A stretch of 19,227 nt of DNA from an uncultured Parafilimonas sp. (GTDB lineage: Bacteria; Bacteroidota; Bacteroidia; Chitinophagales; Chitinophagaceae): the NCBI GenBank assembly GCA_937892395.1, contig CALAGJ010000076.1, forward strand, positions 1-19,227. The letters run 5' to 3'. Below the pieces are notes generated by a model that had not been told where the DNA came from, did not search any database, and worked only from the letters and a program-made list of their open reading frames with translations. The position numbers and the translations under genes are program-made. Each line of letters opens with the position of its first letter. Position 1 is the first letter of the stretch. This document shows positions 1 through 7,102 of this stretch, in pieces.

Positions 1-315
1 TGACATGGGCATTATGGAAGAGTGATACAGGATATTTGAATTTTGTCTGCTACAGTTGAAACAGCTCAATCCAAAACTATCCGTAAATAACTCGGTTACA
101 TAAGTGTGTACACCTCTGCTACTGCCATAAATAACAATATCTTCTTTAGGGTCTTTTACACTATGTCTAAAATTGGCTACATCACCCTGAGGCCTTTTGT
201 TGTAGAGCGTTTCAACCAAGGTGCCAAAAATGCGGTCACATACAAAAAGTAGAACGGCAAATATGAATAATTTGAAGAAAAACTTTTTTACATCTTTTAT
301 TTCTGCAGCTGTCAT
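1..315 (-). CDS. SGNH-like surface polymer O-acylation partner protein, N-terminal part only
   Basis: The first 105 residues of a gene that runs off the left edge; no stop is reached. It starts at the ATG at 315, 17 bp after the stop of the MBOAT gene on the same strand, so the two are probably one transcript. Residues about 11-28 (KFFFKLFIFAVLLFVCDRIF) form a single membrane segment. A periplasmic part follows with DIVIYGSSR at about 59-67, which resembles the block I serine motif of SGNH-type esterases (GDS, often GSS in polysaccharide acetylation partners such as the AlgJ/AlgX and DltD-like proteins). The short N-terminal anchor plus GSSR, directly behind an MBOAT acyltransferase, suggests a periplasmic enzyme that passes an acyl group to a surface glycan. 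The Asp/His blocks that would confirm the family lie outside the window, so the function is inferred mainly from context. Confidence 0.7.
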   Translation of the reverse strand, partial: MTAAEIKDVKKFFFKLFIFAVLLFVCDRIFGTLVETLYNKRPQGDVANFRHSVKDPKEDIVIYGSSRGVHTYVTELFTDSFGLSCFNCSRQNSNILYHSSIMPMS

Positions 316-332
316 GCAATAAAAAATTTAAA

Positions 333-1757
333 TTAGAATTGGAAATAAAGAAACTGACTGCCATTAAAAACGCCAATCATCAGGATTAATACCATTAATG
401 CCAGATAAGCCGAATACCTAATGACTACATTGTTACTATTTAAACCCTTCACCTTTGGTAAGTATTCCTGAATTAATTCTATAATCAAAAGAATGCCGCC
501 CACATATAAACAATAGTGAAATGTAATTGGTGGCTCACCCTTAAACATGTGACCAAATTTTAAGGGATTGAACACGGTTTTGAATATCTGCCAAGCATCT
601 TTCATAGATAAGGCACGATAAAATATTACCATTGGTACATATAAAAGCAATGAAAACAATGTACCAGAAATGATTAATGGAACTTTTGGTATCCATTTTT
701 TTGGCTTAACCAACTTCATATAAAATCGCTCAACAATAATCATGAGGCCCGTGTATGCACCCGCACAGATAAAAGTAAATGAAGGGCCATGCCAAAAACC
801 ACTGAGTGTGAAGATGAGCATGATGCCGATAAAAATTTTCATTTGACTCTTTTTACCACTTGTGGTAAAAGGCAGAAACACATAATCTCTAAACCAGGTA
901 TAAAGAGAAATATGCCAACGGATAACACGCTCTGTAAAATTCTTGGCAAGTATAGGGCGGCGGAAATTTTCCATCAAATCATAACCCATTACTTTAGCAC
1001 TACCTATTGCTATATCTGAATAACCCGAAAAATCACAATAGGACTGTATGATAAAGAAAATACTTGCAACAAAAAGAGTAAGCCCACCATGATTGTATGG
1101 ATTATTATACACCGCATTTACATAAATACCCATTCTGTCGGCAATCACCAATTTTTTGAAGAACCCCCATAACATGATTTTCAAACCTGCCACCACCCTA
1201 TTATATTCAAATTGTTTTTCTTCATAAAACTGGTGTATCATGTTTTGAGGACGCTCTATTGGACCTGCTACTAACTGTGGAAAAAACATCACATACAAAG
1301 CATATATCCCAAAATTCCTCTCCGGTTTGTAATTACCACGATAAACCTCTATAGTATAACTCATCGCCTGAAAAGTATGAAAGGAAAGACCTACAGGTAA
1401 TGCCCATCCAATATTTTTTATAGGGTTGGTCATATCAAACACTCCGAGAAATGTAGATATTCCATCATTTATAAAATTGAAATATTTAAACACACTGAGA
1501 ATAAGCAGATTAGCAATAATGCTCATTAGTAGGTATAACTTTCGCTGCTTACCCTTGGCATTTTCAATAAAAATACCTGCAAAATAATCCACGATAATTG
1601 TAAAAAGCAGGACAAAAATGTAATACCAGATGTAATCCATATAGAATATACAGCTACTCACCAGCAGCAGAAGCCATCTAAATTTGTGGGGAATCAGGAA
1701 ATACAATCCTATTACAATGATGAAAAAATAAATGAAAGTAAGCGAATTAAAAAGCAT
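333..1757 (-). CDS. MBOAT family membrane-bound O-acyltransferase (AlgI/DltB-like)
   Basis: A polytopic membrane protein of 474 residues that should move acyl (usually acetyl) groups across the cytoplasmic membrane for O-acylation of an extracellular polymer. Family landmarks are LPVGLSFHTFQAMSYTIEVY (about 120-139), FFPQLVAGPIERP (158-170), the SYCDFSGYSDIAIG block (239-252), NFRRP (264-268), RWHISLYTWFRDY (280-292) and SGFWHG (319-324), whose His323 is the conserved catalytic histidine of the superfamily. Length is normal for AlgI-like proteins. I start at the ATG at 1757 (MLFNSLTFIYFF). The frame is open up to 1802, but the added peptide (MIELESLCLRPKKIG) lacks membrane character and a promoter-like TATGTTTG lies inside that extension. 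The gene is followed after 17 bp by the SGNH-like gene and is divergent from a glycosyltransferase. The substrate polymer cannot be read from the sequence. Confidence 0.93.
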   Translation of the reverse strand: MLFNSLTFIYFFIIVIGLYFLIPHKFRWLLLLVSSCIFYMDYIWYYIFVLLFTIIVDYFAGIFIENAKGKQRKLYLLMSIIANLLILSVFKYFNFINDGISTFLGVFDMTNPIKNIGWALPVGLSFHTFQAMSYTIEVYRGNYKPERNFGIYALYVMFFPQLVAGPIERPQNMIHQFYEEKQFEYNRVVAGLKIMLWGFFKKLVIADRMGIYVNAVYNNPYNHGGLTLFVASIFFIIQSYCDFSGYSDIAIGSAKVMGYDLMENFRRPILAKNFTERVIRWHISLYTWFRDYVFLPFTTSGKKSQMKIFIGIMLIFTLSGFWHGPSFTFICAGAYTGLMIIVERFYMKLVKPKKWIPKVPLIISGTLFSLLLYVPMVIFYRALSMKDAWQIFKTVFNPLKFGHMFKGEPPITFHYCLYVGGILLIIELIQEYLPKVKGLNSNNVVIRYSAYLALMVLILMIGVFNGSQFLYFQF

Positions 1758-1775
1758 ACCTATTTTTTTGGGGCG

Positions 1776-1804
1776 CAAACATAACGATTCTAATTCAATC
1801 AATG
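1776..1804 (-). promoter_or_regulatory. Candidate promoter of the MBOAT gene
   Basis: On the minus strand, TATGTTTG (1783 down to 1776) matches the Bacteroidota -7 element TAnnTTTG exactly, and a TTG lies about 16 nt upstream in ATTGATTG, slightly closer than the usual 19-21 nt. It would give a leader of roughly ten bases before the ATG at 1757, which supports that start. Predicted from sequence only. Confidence 0.35.
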
Positions 1805-1962
1805 ACTATCGGATTTGTATAGATTTAATCTTTCGCACCAAGGCATATTTAGATAAATATTAAAGTTCATATAATTCGCATGCATCAATAAAACACAAAT
1901 CATTTACTTACCGTTTGCCATTTCTCTGCATATTGCAAGAATTTTTGAAAAAAACTTACAAG

Positions 1963-2763
1963 ATGTCTGCCAATCCATTAGTAAGTATATTGATTATACA
2001 TTACAACAGACTACACACACTTCAGGAATGTATCCGTTTTGCTCGGGCAAATATTCGATATCCAAATCTTGAATTCATTATTGCGGATGATGGCAGCCCC
2101 GCAGACGTTCAAGCAGCCATAAAGTTGTTGCCTTTCGATAAATTTATTCTCTCAGAAAAAAATGCCGGCCTTGGTGCCAATACAAATCATGGCATATCAG
2201 CTTGTAGTGGTGAATATATTTTTCAAATACAGGACGATCATTTTATACTACCCGGTTTTGAAGATTATCTAGAAAAAGCCATCATGGTACTACAGAAGGA
2301 AAAAAACAAAGGCATCATAAGGTCATTAATCAACAAGGATTTTACATCCTATACCATGAGCAGTGCCAATGGGGTGGCTTATCGTATAATAGCTAAGCCA
2401 ATTTGGAAAAATGGATATAATGGATTTCATCAGCATTCAGAGCTACCTCATTTTAAGCACAACAGTTATCACAAGGTATTAGGTTTATATACAGAAGGCA
2501 CAGATATGATCTATATGGAAAATGAGTTTTCCATTCGGTTTTTGAGAGCAAATGGGTATCGCCTATTTTTTGTAAAAGGTTATGACAATATCTTTCATCA
2601 TGCCACAGAGTATAGTTTCCGACCTGCTATTTATAAAGGAATGACAGATACTGGTATGTATGCAAGATTGAAAAAAACAATCAAGAAAAAAATGCCAATT
2701 CTTCGGCTTATTCGTTTTTATTGGTGGATGATAAAATATGACCCGGTAAAGAGAAGATACTAA
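1963..2763 (+). CDS. Family 2 glycosyltransferase (GT-A fold)
   Basis: A cytoplasmic glycosyltransferase of 266 residues that should transfer a sugar from a nucleotide donor, probably to a surface glycan or lipid-linked acceptor. The GT2 pattern is clear: SILIIHYNRL at about 8-17, IIADDGSP at 39-46 with the acidic pair for nucleotide binding, NAGLGANTNHGISAC at about 67-81, and QIQDDHFILPGF at 88-99, where the DDH supplies the metal-binding DXD-type acid. No membrane segment is evident; the C-terminus is rich in lysine and aromatics, which could favour membrane association. I start at the ATG at 1963 (MSANPLVSIL). Upstream reading to a TTG at 1915 adds a peptide unlike the family. The gene is divergent from the MBOAT/SGNH pair and its last four bases overlap the end of the convergent secreted-protein gene. 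Donor and acceptor are unknown. Confidence 0.88.
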   Translation: MSANPLVSILIIHYNRLHTLQECIRFARANIRYPNLEFIIADDGSPADVQAAIKLLPFDKFILSEKNAGLGANTNHGISACSGEYIFQIQDDHFILPGFEDYLEKAIMVLQKEKNKGIIRSLINKDFTSYTMSSANGVAYRIIAKPIWKNGYNGFHQHSELPHFKHNSYHKVLGLYTEGTDMIYMENEFSIRFLRANGYRLFFVKGYDNIFHHATEYSFRPAIYKGMTDTGMYARLKKTIKKKMPILRLIRFYWWMIKYDPVKRRY

Positions 2764-3035
2764 GGCTTACCTTCCAAGCTATTGCAGTATGCCAATGAAC
2801 CCAATCTCACCCTGATGGCTACACCTGTTGCCTTTTCCAATTTCCATTCTACAGCACATGCACCAGTAAGTTTATTGGTATAAAAATTTTGAGGAAGGCT
2901 AAAAAAGGAAAATTTTTTTGGTAAGGAATCCGAAGCCGTTATAGGATGTACCATTATGGTATCACTTGTTGTTGTTTGTGCGGATACACAAACTGTTGTG
3001 CAGAAAAAGATACAAGTAAATATAAATTGCTTCAT
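2760..3035 (-). CDS. Small secreted protein of unknown function
   Basis: A 91-residue protein with a clear signal peptide (MKQFIFTCIFFCTTVCVSAQ, cleavage after about residue 19-20), so the mature part of about 71 residues should be periplasmic or exported. The mature part is polar at first, then reads FSLPQNFYTNKLTGACAV (about 45-62) and ends in RVRLGSLAYCNSLEGKP. Two mature cysteines (about 59 and 83) could form a disulfide. From memory, small Bacteroidota proteins with a similar tail (FY-N-L, then RLGS, then C--LEGK) occur, which suggests a conserved but uncharacterised family; I cannot confirm this here. It overlaps the end of the convergent glycosyltransferase gene by four bases, so the two share no untranslated spacer. 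No function is assigned. Confidence 0.65.
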   Translation of the reverse strand: MKQFIFTCIFFCTTVCVSAQTTTSDTIMVHPITASDSLPKKFSFFSLPQNFYTNKLTGACAVEWKLEKATGVAIRVRLGSLAYCNSLEGKP

Positions 3036-3161
3036 AATGTAAAAGTAGTGCTTACCGCATAAAAATACTCCTCAAATATTTAGACATAAAAAAAATTATG
3101 AATAAACGTAATGCTTAATCAACTCTTATCAATAAGTAAAGCATCTGAAAAAAAGAATTAG

Positions 3162-3182
3162 TTTTTAGCCCTTCGGGCAATG
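3162..3182 (-). repeat. Dispersed small hairpin repeat, copy 1
   Basis: On the minus strand this reads CATTGCCCGAAGGGCTAAAA, with a perfect 4-bp stem GCCC/GGGC around a 3-nt loop. It matches the copies at 13270-13290 and 13364-13384 in all positions except the loop centre and the base after GGGC. It is intergenic. Confidence 0.55.
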
Positions 3183-3557
3183 CCCATGCAGTAGAGATTG
3201 CGTAGGCATAATTGAGTTATAGAGTTATTCTACCGTTCTCATAAAAAAAGGCCCGCTTGTGAAAGGTTTTTATCCACACTTCAAGTTGATATCTTTTAAC
3301 ATTTTACCACATATATATCTTTACACCTTTCAAGTGGCCAATTAGGCTATAGACAATGAACGACTACACAAATTTTTTGCTTTTCCGCTTCAGACAAAGA
3401 GTAAAACCACCAGAAGTATTTATACTTTAAGTGGTCATCGATTTCTAATTTCCAGATTCGTTTTCACTTTACAAATTAGCAGCTTATCTGCGTGCTGCTT
3501 TGTATGGCATTTATTTGTAATGTCATAATAAACCGGATGTAGCATTTTTTAAAATTT

Positions 3558-3575
3558 ATTGCACCACAGTGCAAT
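3558..3575. promoter_or_regulatory. Perfect dyad upstream of the 51-codon gene, candidate operator
   Basis: ATTGCAC, four bases (CACA), GTGCAAT: a perfect 7-bp inverted repeat ending 30 bases before the ATG at 3606. No T run follows, so it is not a terminator. Its position in the upstream region of the small membrane protein and flotillin genes suggests a repressor or activator site; no regulator gene is in the window. Confidence 0.35.
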
Positions 3576-3605
3576 GGATTAAGTTTTCTCAATATCATTT
3601 TTATT

Positions 3606-3761
3606 ATGAAACCAATTATTCTAATCATCATATTATCGGCAGTGGGCAGCTGGTTGATACAAGTATTAAATCATCCCAAATTGAGCATACCATCAGTACA
3701 CAGTAAAGAATGGGTACCACCCATTCCTTCATCTGCAGAACTCATACGCTGGCAGTGGTAA
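3606..3761 (+). CDS. Small single-pass membrane protein (51 aa), hypothetical
   Basis: ATG to TAA, 51 residues. The N-terminus MKPIILIIILSAVGSWLIQ is a strong hydrophobic helix or uncleaved signal anchor preceded by a lysine. The tail is polar and proline-rich (LNHPKLSIPSVHSKEWVPPI) and ends in LIRWQW. It lies 95 bp upstream of the flotillin-like gene on the same strand, with a perfect dyad 30 bases before its start, which makes it a plausible first gene of the flotillin unit. No family is recognised. The case rests on amino-acid composition and position alone, so a chance reading frame is possible. Confidence 0.42.
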   Translation: MKPIILIIILSAVGSWLIQVLNHPKLSIPSVHSKEWVPPIPSSAELIRWQW

Positions 3762-3820
3762 ATATTTTTACCATCCAGCATAAAACTCTCTTTATTTGTA
3801 TTTCTTTATTTTAACAATCA

Positions 3821-3837
3821 GAATAAACCGTTTATTC
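3821..3837. promoter_or_regulatory. 17-bp perfect palindrome just before the flotillin start
   Basis: GAATAAAC-C-GTTTATTC is perfectly symmetric around one base and ends 19 bases before the ATG at 3857. It is AT-rich and lacks a downstream T run, so an operator is likelier than a terminator. The left half plus centre (AATAAACCG) also occurs alone at 3527-3535. Confidence 0.4.
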
Positions 3838-3856
3838 TTCTTAAACAGTAAAAGTT

Positions 3857-5782
3857 ATGAATTTATTTGAAATGATTCAGTCTTATTGGTGGGTTTTAGT
3901 ATTATTACTCTCCTTAGTATTTTACAAATTTATCCTCCGTGTATTTTTTGGTATGGTCATCGTGCCGGAAGATCGCATTGGTCTTGTTACCAAAAAATTT
4001 GTACTCTTTGGTGCCAACAAAGAATTGCCCGATGGGCGCATTATTGCCACAAAAGGCGAAGCAGGATTTCAGGCAAAAACATTAGCTCCAGGCTTGTATT
4101 GGGGTATGTGGCCTTGGCAGTATGGTGTTGATATGCATCCGTTCTCCGTTATTCCCGAAGGGAAAATTGGATTAGTACTCAGCAATGATGGAGCAGAGTT
4201 GCCAACAGGTAATATATTAGGCAGAAAAGTAGATTGCGACAATTTTCAGGATACACAAAGGTTTCTTGAAAACAGCGGTCAGAAAGGACGACAAACGCAT
4301 ATACTCACTCCCGGCACCTATCGTATCAATTCTTTTGCCTTTACCATTACTGTTGCTGATATGACCATCATTCAGGAAAATATGGTAGGCATTGTAACCA
4401 CATTAGACGGCAATCCAATACGCAGCGGCCAAATAGCAGGTGAGGCCATAGATGGTCATAATAACTTTCAGGATTTTGATAGCTTCCTTTCAAAAAATGG
4501 TAATAGAGGTTTACAGCCACAGGTTATACTTGCGGGTAGTTACTTCCTTAACCCTTGGGCCATTCAGTTAGAGCAAATACCCATGACAGATGTATCTATT
4601 GGTCATGTAGGGGTAATCATATCATATATTGGTGAAGATGGCAAAGACCTTACCGGAGATACTTTTAAACATGGCAATATCGTAAGCAAGGGTTTTAGAG
4701 GTGTATGGATGGATGCATTGGGACCCGGAAAATATCCGATCAATAAATACACCATGAAATTAGAATTAGTGCCTACTACAAACTTAGTATTGAACTGGGC
4801 AAATGCGAGGAGTGAAGCCCATTCCTTAGACAAAAATCTAAGCACCATTACCGTACGTAGTAAAGATGGTTTCCCATTCAATTTAGATGTGGCGCAAATC
4901 ATTCATATACCTGCCAATGAAGCACCAAAAGTGATTGCCCGATTTGGCAGCATGACAAACTTAGTAAGCCAAGTATTGGAGCCTACTATTGGTAACTACT
5001 TCCGAAATAGTGCACAGGATAGTGATGTAATTTCATTCCTAAGTACACGTAAGGAAAGACAGACAGCTGCAAAAGATCATATTCGCACCGTATTAGATGA
5101 GTATAATGTTAATGCTGTGGACACCTTAATTGGTGACATAGTACCACCTGAATCACTCATGAAAACTTTGACCGATCGTAAGATAGCACAGGAAGAAGAA
5201 AAGACATACGAAACCCAAAGAATGGCTCAGGAAAAAAGACAGGGTATGGAAAAAGAAACTGCCATTGCAGATATGCAAAAAGAAATTGTAAAAGCACAGC
5301 AAAGTGTGGAAATAGCGCAGCGTACAGCAGATGCTACTATACGGAAAGCAGAAGGTGATGCCAGTAGTTTAAAACTAAATGTAAGTGCAGAAGCAGAAGC
5401 CACAAAAATGCGTGCATTAGCAGAAGCAGAAGCCACGAAAGCAAGAGCTGCTGCGCAGGCGGAAGCTACCAAACTGAATGCCGATGCGGACGCTACTCAA
5501 ATTTCAAAAACTGGTTTGGCAGAGGCTGAAAAAATTATGGCCATTGGTAAGAGTACTGCAGAAGCATACCAGCTACAAGTGGGCGCAATGGGTGGTGATA
5601 ATTTTACCAAGTATAAAATGATTGAAGAAATTGGTAAGGGAAATATTAAAATCATTCCTGAAATACTCATAGGTGGTGGCAATGGTACAGATGGCAGCCT
5701 CAGCGGCCTGATGGGTATGCAACTGCTTCAAATGATTCAGGAAAAGAAAAAGGAGCAAGAAGAAAGCGGAAATAATTCATAA
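3857..5782 (+). CDS. Flotillin-like SPFH/Band 7 membrane scaffold protein with repeated N-terminal modules
   Basis: A 641-residue membrane-anchored SPFH protein; flotillins oligomerise at the inner membrane and organise membrane microdomains. Residues about 10-34 form the anchor. Four similar modules follow, beginning VPEDRIGLV (36), IPEGKIGLV (99), IQENMVGIV (171) and VSIGHVGVI (246). Most continue through a PxG..I.G segment and an FQD..FL element to a (P)G-Y-.-N-P/K turn. The SPFH core follows (TVRSKDGFPFNLDVAQIIHI, 332-351, to about 435). A long helical, Ala/Glu/Gln-rich region (440-560) has repeated AEAEATK units typical of flotillin coiled coils, then a Gly-rich turn and a short helix. 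Common bacterial flotillins are about 500 residues; the extra length lies in the N-terminal modules. There is no NfeD partner here; a 93-residue membrane protein follows at 86 bp with a terminator after it. The start is the only ATG before the anchor. Confidence 0.92.
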   Translation: MNLFEMIQSYWWVLVLLLSLVFYKFILRVFFGMVIVPEDRIGLVTKKFVLFGANKELPDGRIIATKGEAGFQAKTLAPGLYWGMWPWQYGVDMHPFSVIPEGKIGLVLSNDGAELPTGNILGRKVDCDNFQDTQRFLENSGQKGRQTHILTPGTYRINSFAFTITVADMTIIQENMVGIVTTLDGNPIRSGQIAGEAIDGHNNFQDFDSFLSKNGNRGLQPQVILAGSYFLNPWAIQLEQIPMTDVSIGHVGVIISYIGEDGKDLTGDTFKHGNIVSKGFRGVWMDALGPGKYPINKYTMKLELVPTTNLVLNWANARSEAHSLDKNLSTITVRSKDGFPFNLDVAQIIHIPANEAPKVIARFGSMTNLVSQVLEPTIGNYFRNSAQDSDVISFLSTRKERQTAAKDHIRTVLDEYNVNAVDTLIGDIVPPESLMKTLTDRKIAQEEEKTYETQRMAQEKRQGMEKETAIADMQKEIVKAQQSVEIAQRTADATIRKAEGDASSLKLNVSAEAEATKMRALAEAEATKARAAAQAEATKLNADADATQISKTGLAEAEKIMAIGKSTAEAYQLQVGAMGGDNFTKYKMIEEIGKGNIKIIPEILIGGGNGTDGSLSGLMGMQLLQMIQEKKKEQEESGNNS

Positions 5783-5868
5783 AAATGAAGCCTCCCAATT
5801 CTTAATCGCACTTTAATTAAAAACTGGCATACAATTCTATTAACTAAAACAAAATTTGAAAATAGAAA

Positions 5869-6150
5869 ATGAATAAAAACAACAATGCTTCTTTGGTCAT
5901 TTGTATCTTGATGGATATCATTGGATATGCCAGTTTTTCCATACCGGGTTTAGGCGAATTTGCCGATGTGGTATGGGCACCCATTTCAGCTTTTGTTTTT
6001 TATAAAATTTTTGGTGGTACAAAAGGTATGCTCGGTGGTACATTTAATTTCTTAGAAGAAATATTGCCCTTTACTGATTTTATTCCTTCCTTTACTTTAA
6101 TGTGGTTGTGGAATTATTTCACAAAAAAAGAAGTAGTGAAAATCGGGTAG
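5869..6150 (+). CDS. Small polytopic membrane protein downstream of flotillin (93 aa)
   Basis: A 93-residue hydrophobic protein, likely with two to three membrane segments: about 8-25 (LVICILMDIIGYASFSIP), 35-48 (VWAPISAFVFYKIF) and 75-86 (FTLMWLWNYF). Between them are IPGLGEFADVVWAPIS and FGGTKGMLGGTFNFLEEILP, whose acidic residues beside prolines look conserved rather than random. I recall similar short proteins in Bacteroidota but know no assigned function. It lies 86 bp after the flotillin-like gene, on the same strand, with no terminator between them and a strong terminator 12 bases after its stop. It is therefore probably co-transcribed and may be a partner of the SPFH protein. That partnership is inference from position. 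Confidence 0.75.
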   Translation: MNKNNNASLVICILMDIIGYASFSIPGLGEFADVVWAPISAFVFYKIFGGTKGMLGGTFNFLEEILPFTDFIPSFTLMWLWNYFTKKEVVKIG

Positions 6151-6161
6151 TAATAATTTAC

Positions 6162-6193
6162 AAAATGGTCATCAATATGGTGACCATTTTTTT
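6162..6193 (+). terminator. Rho-independent terminator after the flotillin unit
   Basis: AAAATGGTCA, a 9-base loop, then TGACCATTTT running into TTT. The 10-bp stem is perfect and followed by a T run, 12 bases after the stop of the 93-residue membrane protein. Confidence 0.85.
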
Positions 6194-6352
6194 CTTACCA
6201 TCCAGCTTCACATGATTACTTTTTATCTGAGTTGTTATGTGCATGAAAATTAATTGCACTAAAAGAAGCTTTGGTTATGCATGTATTGATTGATTTTTAT
6301 GATAAGTGGCATATTAAGATTTTAAACAGGCATCATTATTGTCTTAGGTGCC

Positions 6353-6360
6353 TATTTTTG
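6353..6360 (+). promoter_or_regulatory. Candidate -7 element for the LolA-like gene
   Basis: TATTTTTG matches TAnnTTTG and lies 23 bases before the chosen ATG at 6384. No good -33 element is seen at the expected distance, so support is weak. Its position inside the longer reading from a GTG at 6348 argues against that longer start. Confidence 0.28.
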
Positions 6361-6383
6361 TAAAAAGTATAAACATAATAATT

Positions 6384-7085
6384 ATGAATTTTAAAAAAAT
6401 GTTTTTGCCATTAGTGGGCATGGTTCTTTGCATAGCTTCTTATGCTCAAAATGCAGATGAAGTAATCACAAAGTATTTAACTGCAAAAGGCGGTGCAGAC
6501 AATTTGAGAAAAATTGAAACGCTTGTAATGAAAGGGAATTTAAACATCAACGGCTTACAAATACCTGTAACCATGAAAATGGTAAACAATGGCGGCATGA
6601 GGGTAGATTTTACTTTTAACGGCATGTCTGGATTCCAAATCATTACTAAGGATGCAGGTTGGGATTTTAACCCATTTTCAGGTCAAACAAAGCCAGAACC
6701 GCTTACTGCTGAGGATGTAAAAAGTAAACAAGATGCCTTAGACATTAGAGATGACCTGTTGGATTATGCATCCAAAGGTACATCTGTAGAATACTTAGGT
6801 ATCGAAGATGTGGAAGGTACTGAGTGTCACAAGCTGCTCCTTACACTTAGTGGAGGCAAACAAAAAACCTATTTTATTGATGCCGATGGTTTCATGCTAG
6901 TGAAAAGTAGTGAAAAAACTACAGTAAATGGACAAGAAACCGAGTCAAATACTATGTATTCAAATTATAAAATGGTTGGAGATATCATGTTTGCACACAA
7001 TATAGCAAGTGATATGGGACCTATTGAAATGGAAAGTATAGAAATCAACACTCCCATTGATAATTCAGCATTCAAACCAGAATAA
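6384..7085 (+). CDS. Secreted LolA-like (outer-membrane lipoprotein carrier fold) protein
   Basis: A 233-residue exported protein. The signal peptide MNFKKMFLPLVGMVLCIASYAQ ends at about residue 21. Then comes NADEVITKYLTAKGGADNLR, a helical opening seen in many Bacteroidota proteins of the LolA/LppX-like superfamily, followed by alternating beta strands such as ETLVMKGNLNING, VTMKMVNNGGMRVDF, YLGIEDVEGTECHKLLL, KQKTYFIDADGFMLVKSS and PIEMESIEIN. This is the half-barrel pattern of that fold, which typically binds acyl chains. A role as a periplasmic lipid or lipoprotein carrier is possible, but it is not a canonical LolA and may be a paralogue of other function. I start at the ATG at 6384, where the signal peptide begins; an upstream GTG at 6348 would place a charged peptide before it. 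It is a single-gene unit, flanked by terminators. Confidence 0.72.
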   Translation: MNFKKMFLPLVGMVLCIASYAQNADEVITKYLTAKGGADNLRKIETLVMKGNLNINGLQIPVTMKMVNNGGMRVDFTFNGMSGFQIITKDAGWDFNPFSGQTKPEPLTAEDVKSKQDALDIRDDLLDYASKGTSVEYLGIEDVEGTECHKLLLTLSGGKQKTYFIDADGFMLVKSSEKTTVNGQETESNTMYSNYKMVGDIMFAHNIASDMGPIEMESIEINTPIDNSAFKPE

Positions 7086-7102
7086 TTGATCTATTAAACA
7101 AG

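Larger units (their letters stand above)
3036..3605. other. 570-bp region without a convincing gene
   Basis: This AT-rich stretch lies between the divergent starts of the small secreted protein and the 51-codon membrane protein. It holds one copy of a dispersed hairpin repeat at 3162-3182, a perfect dyad at 3558-3575, and the 9-mer AATAAACCG at 3527-3535, which recurs in the palindrome at 3821-3837. A 24-codon frame from the ATG at 3356 (MNDYTNFLLFRFRQR...) is too short and featureless to call. The motif CTTyAAGT appears in three loose forms near 3278, 3333 and 3428, without a clear pattern. Confidence 0.6.

Noticed and set aside
789..1019. Open frame on the plus strand within the MBOAT gene
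   Set aside because: Antisense shadow of a well-conserved coding region, with no family resemblance and no upstream signal.
3162..3182. GCCC/GGGC hairpin as an intrinsic terminator of the secreted-protein gene
   Set aside because: It lies upstream of that gene, and the T run is on the 5' side for the plus strand, so it does not fit either direction.
3356..3430. 24-codon frame MNDYTNFLLFRF... as a small gene
   Set aside because: Short, no membrane or signal character, no promoter or neighbours that support it.
5227..5472. Minus-strand open frame rich in alanine and serine within the flotillin gene
   Set aside because: It is the antisense of the Ala/Glu-rich coiled-coil repeats (AEAEATK), whose composition keeps the other strand open.
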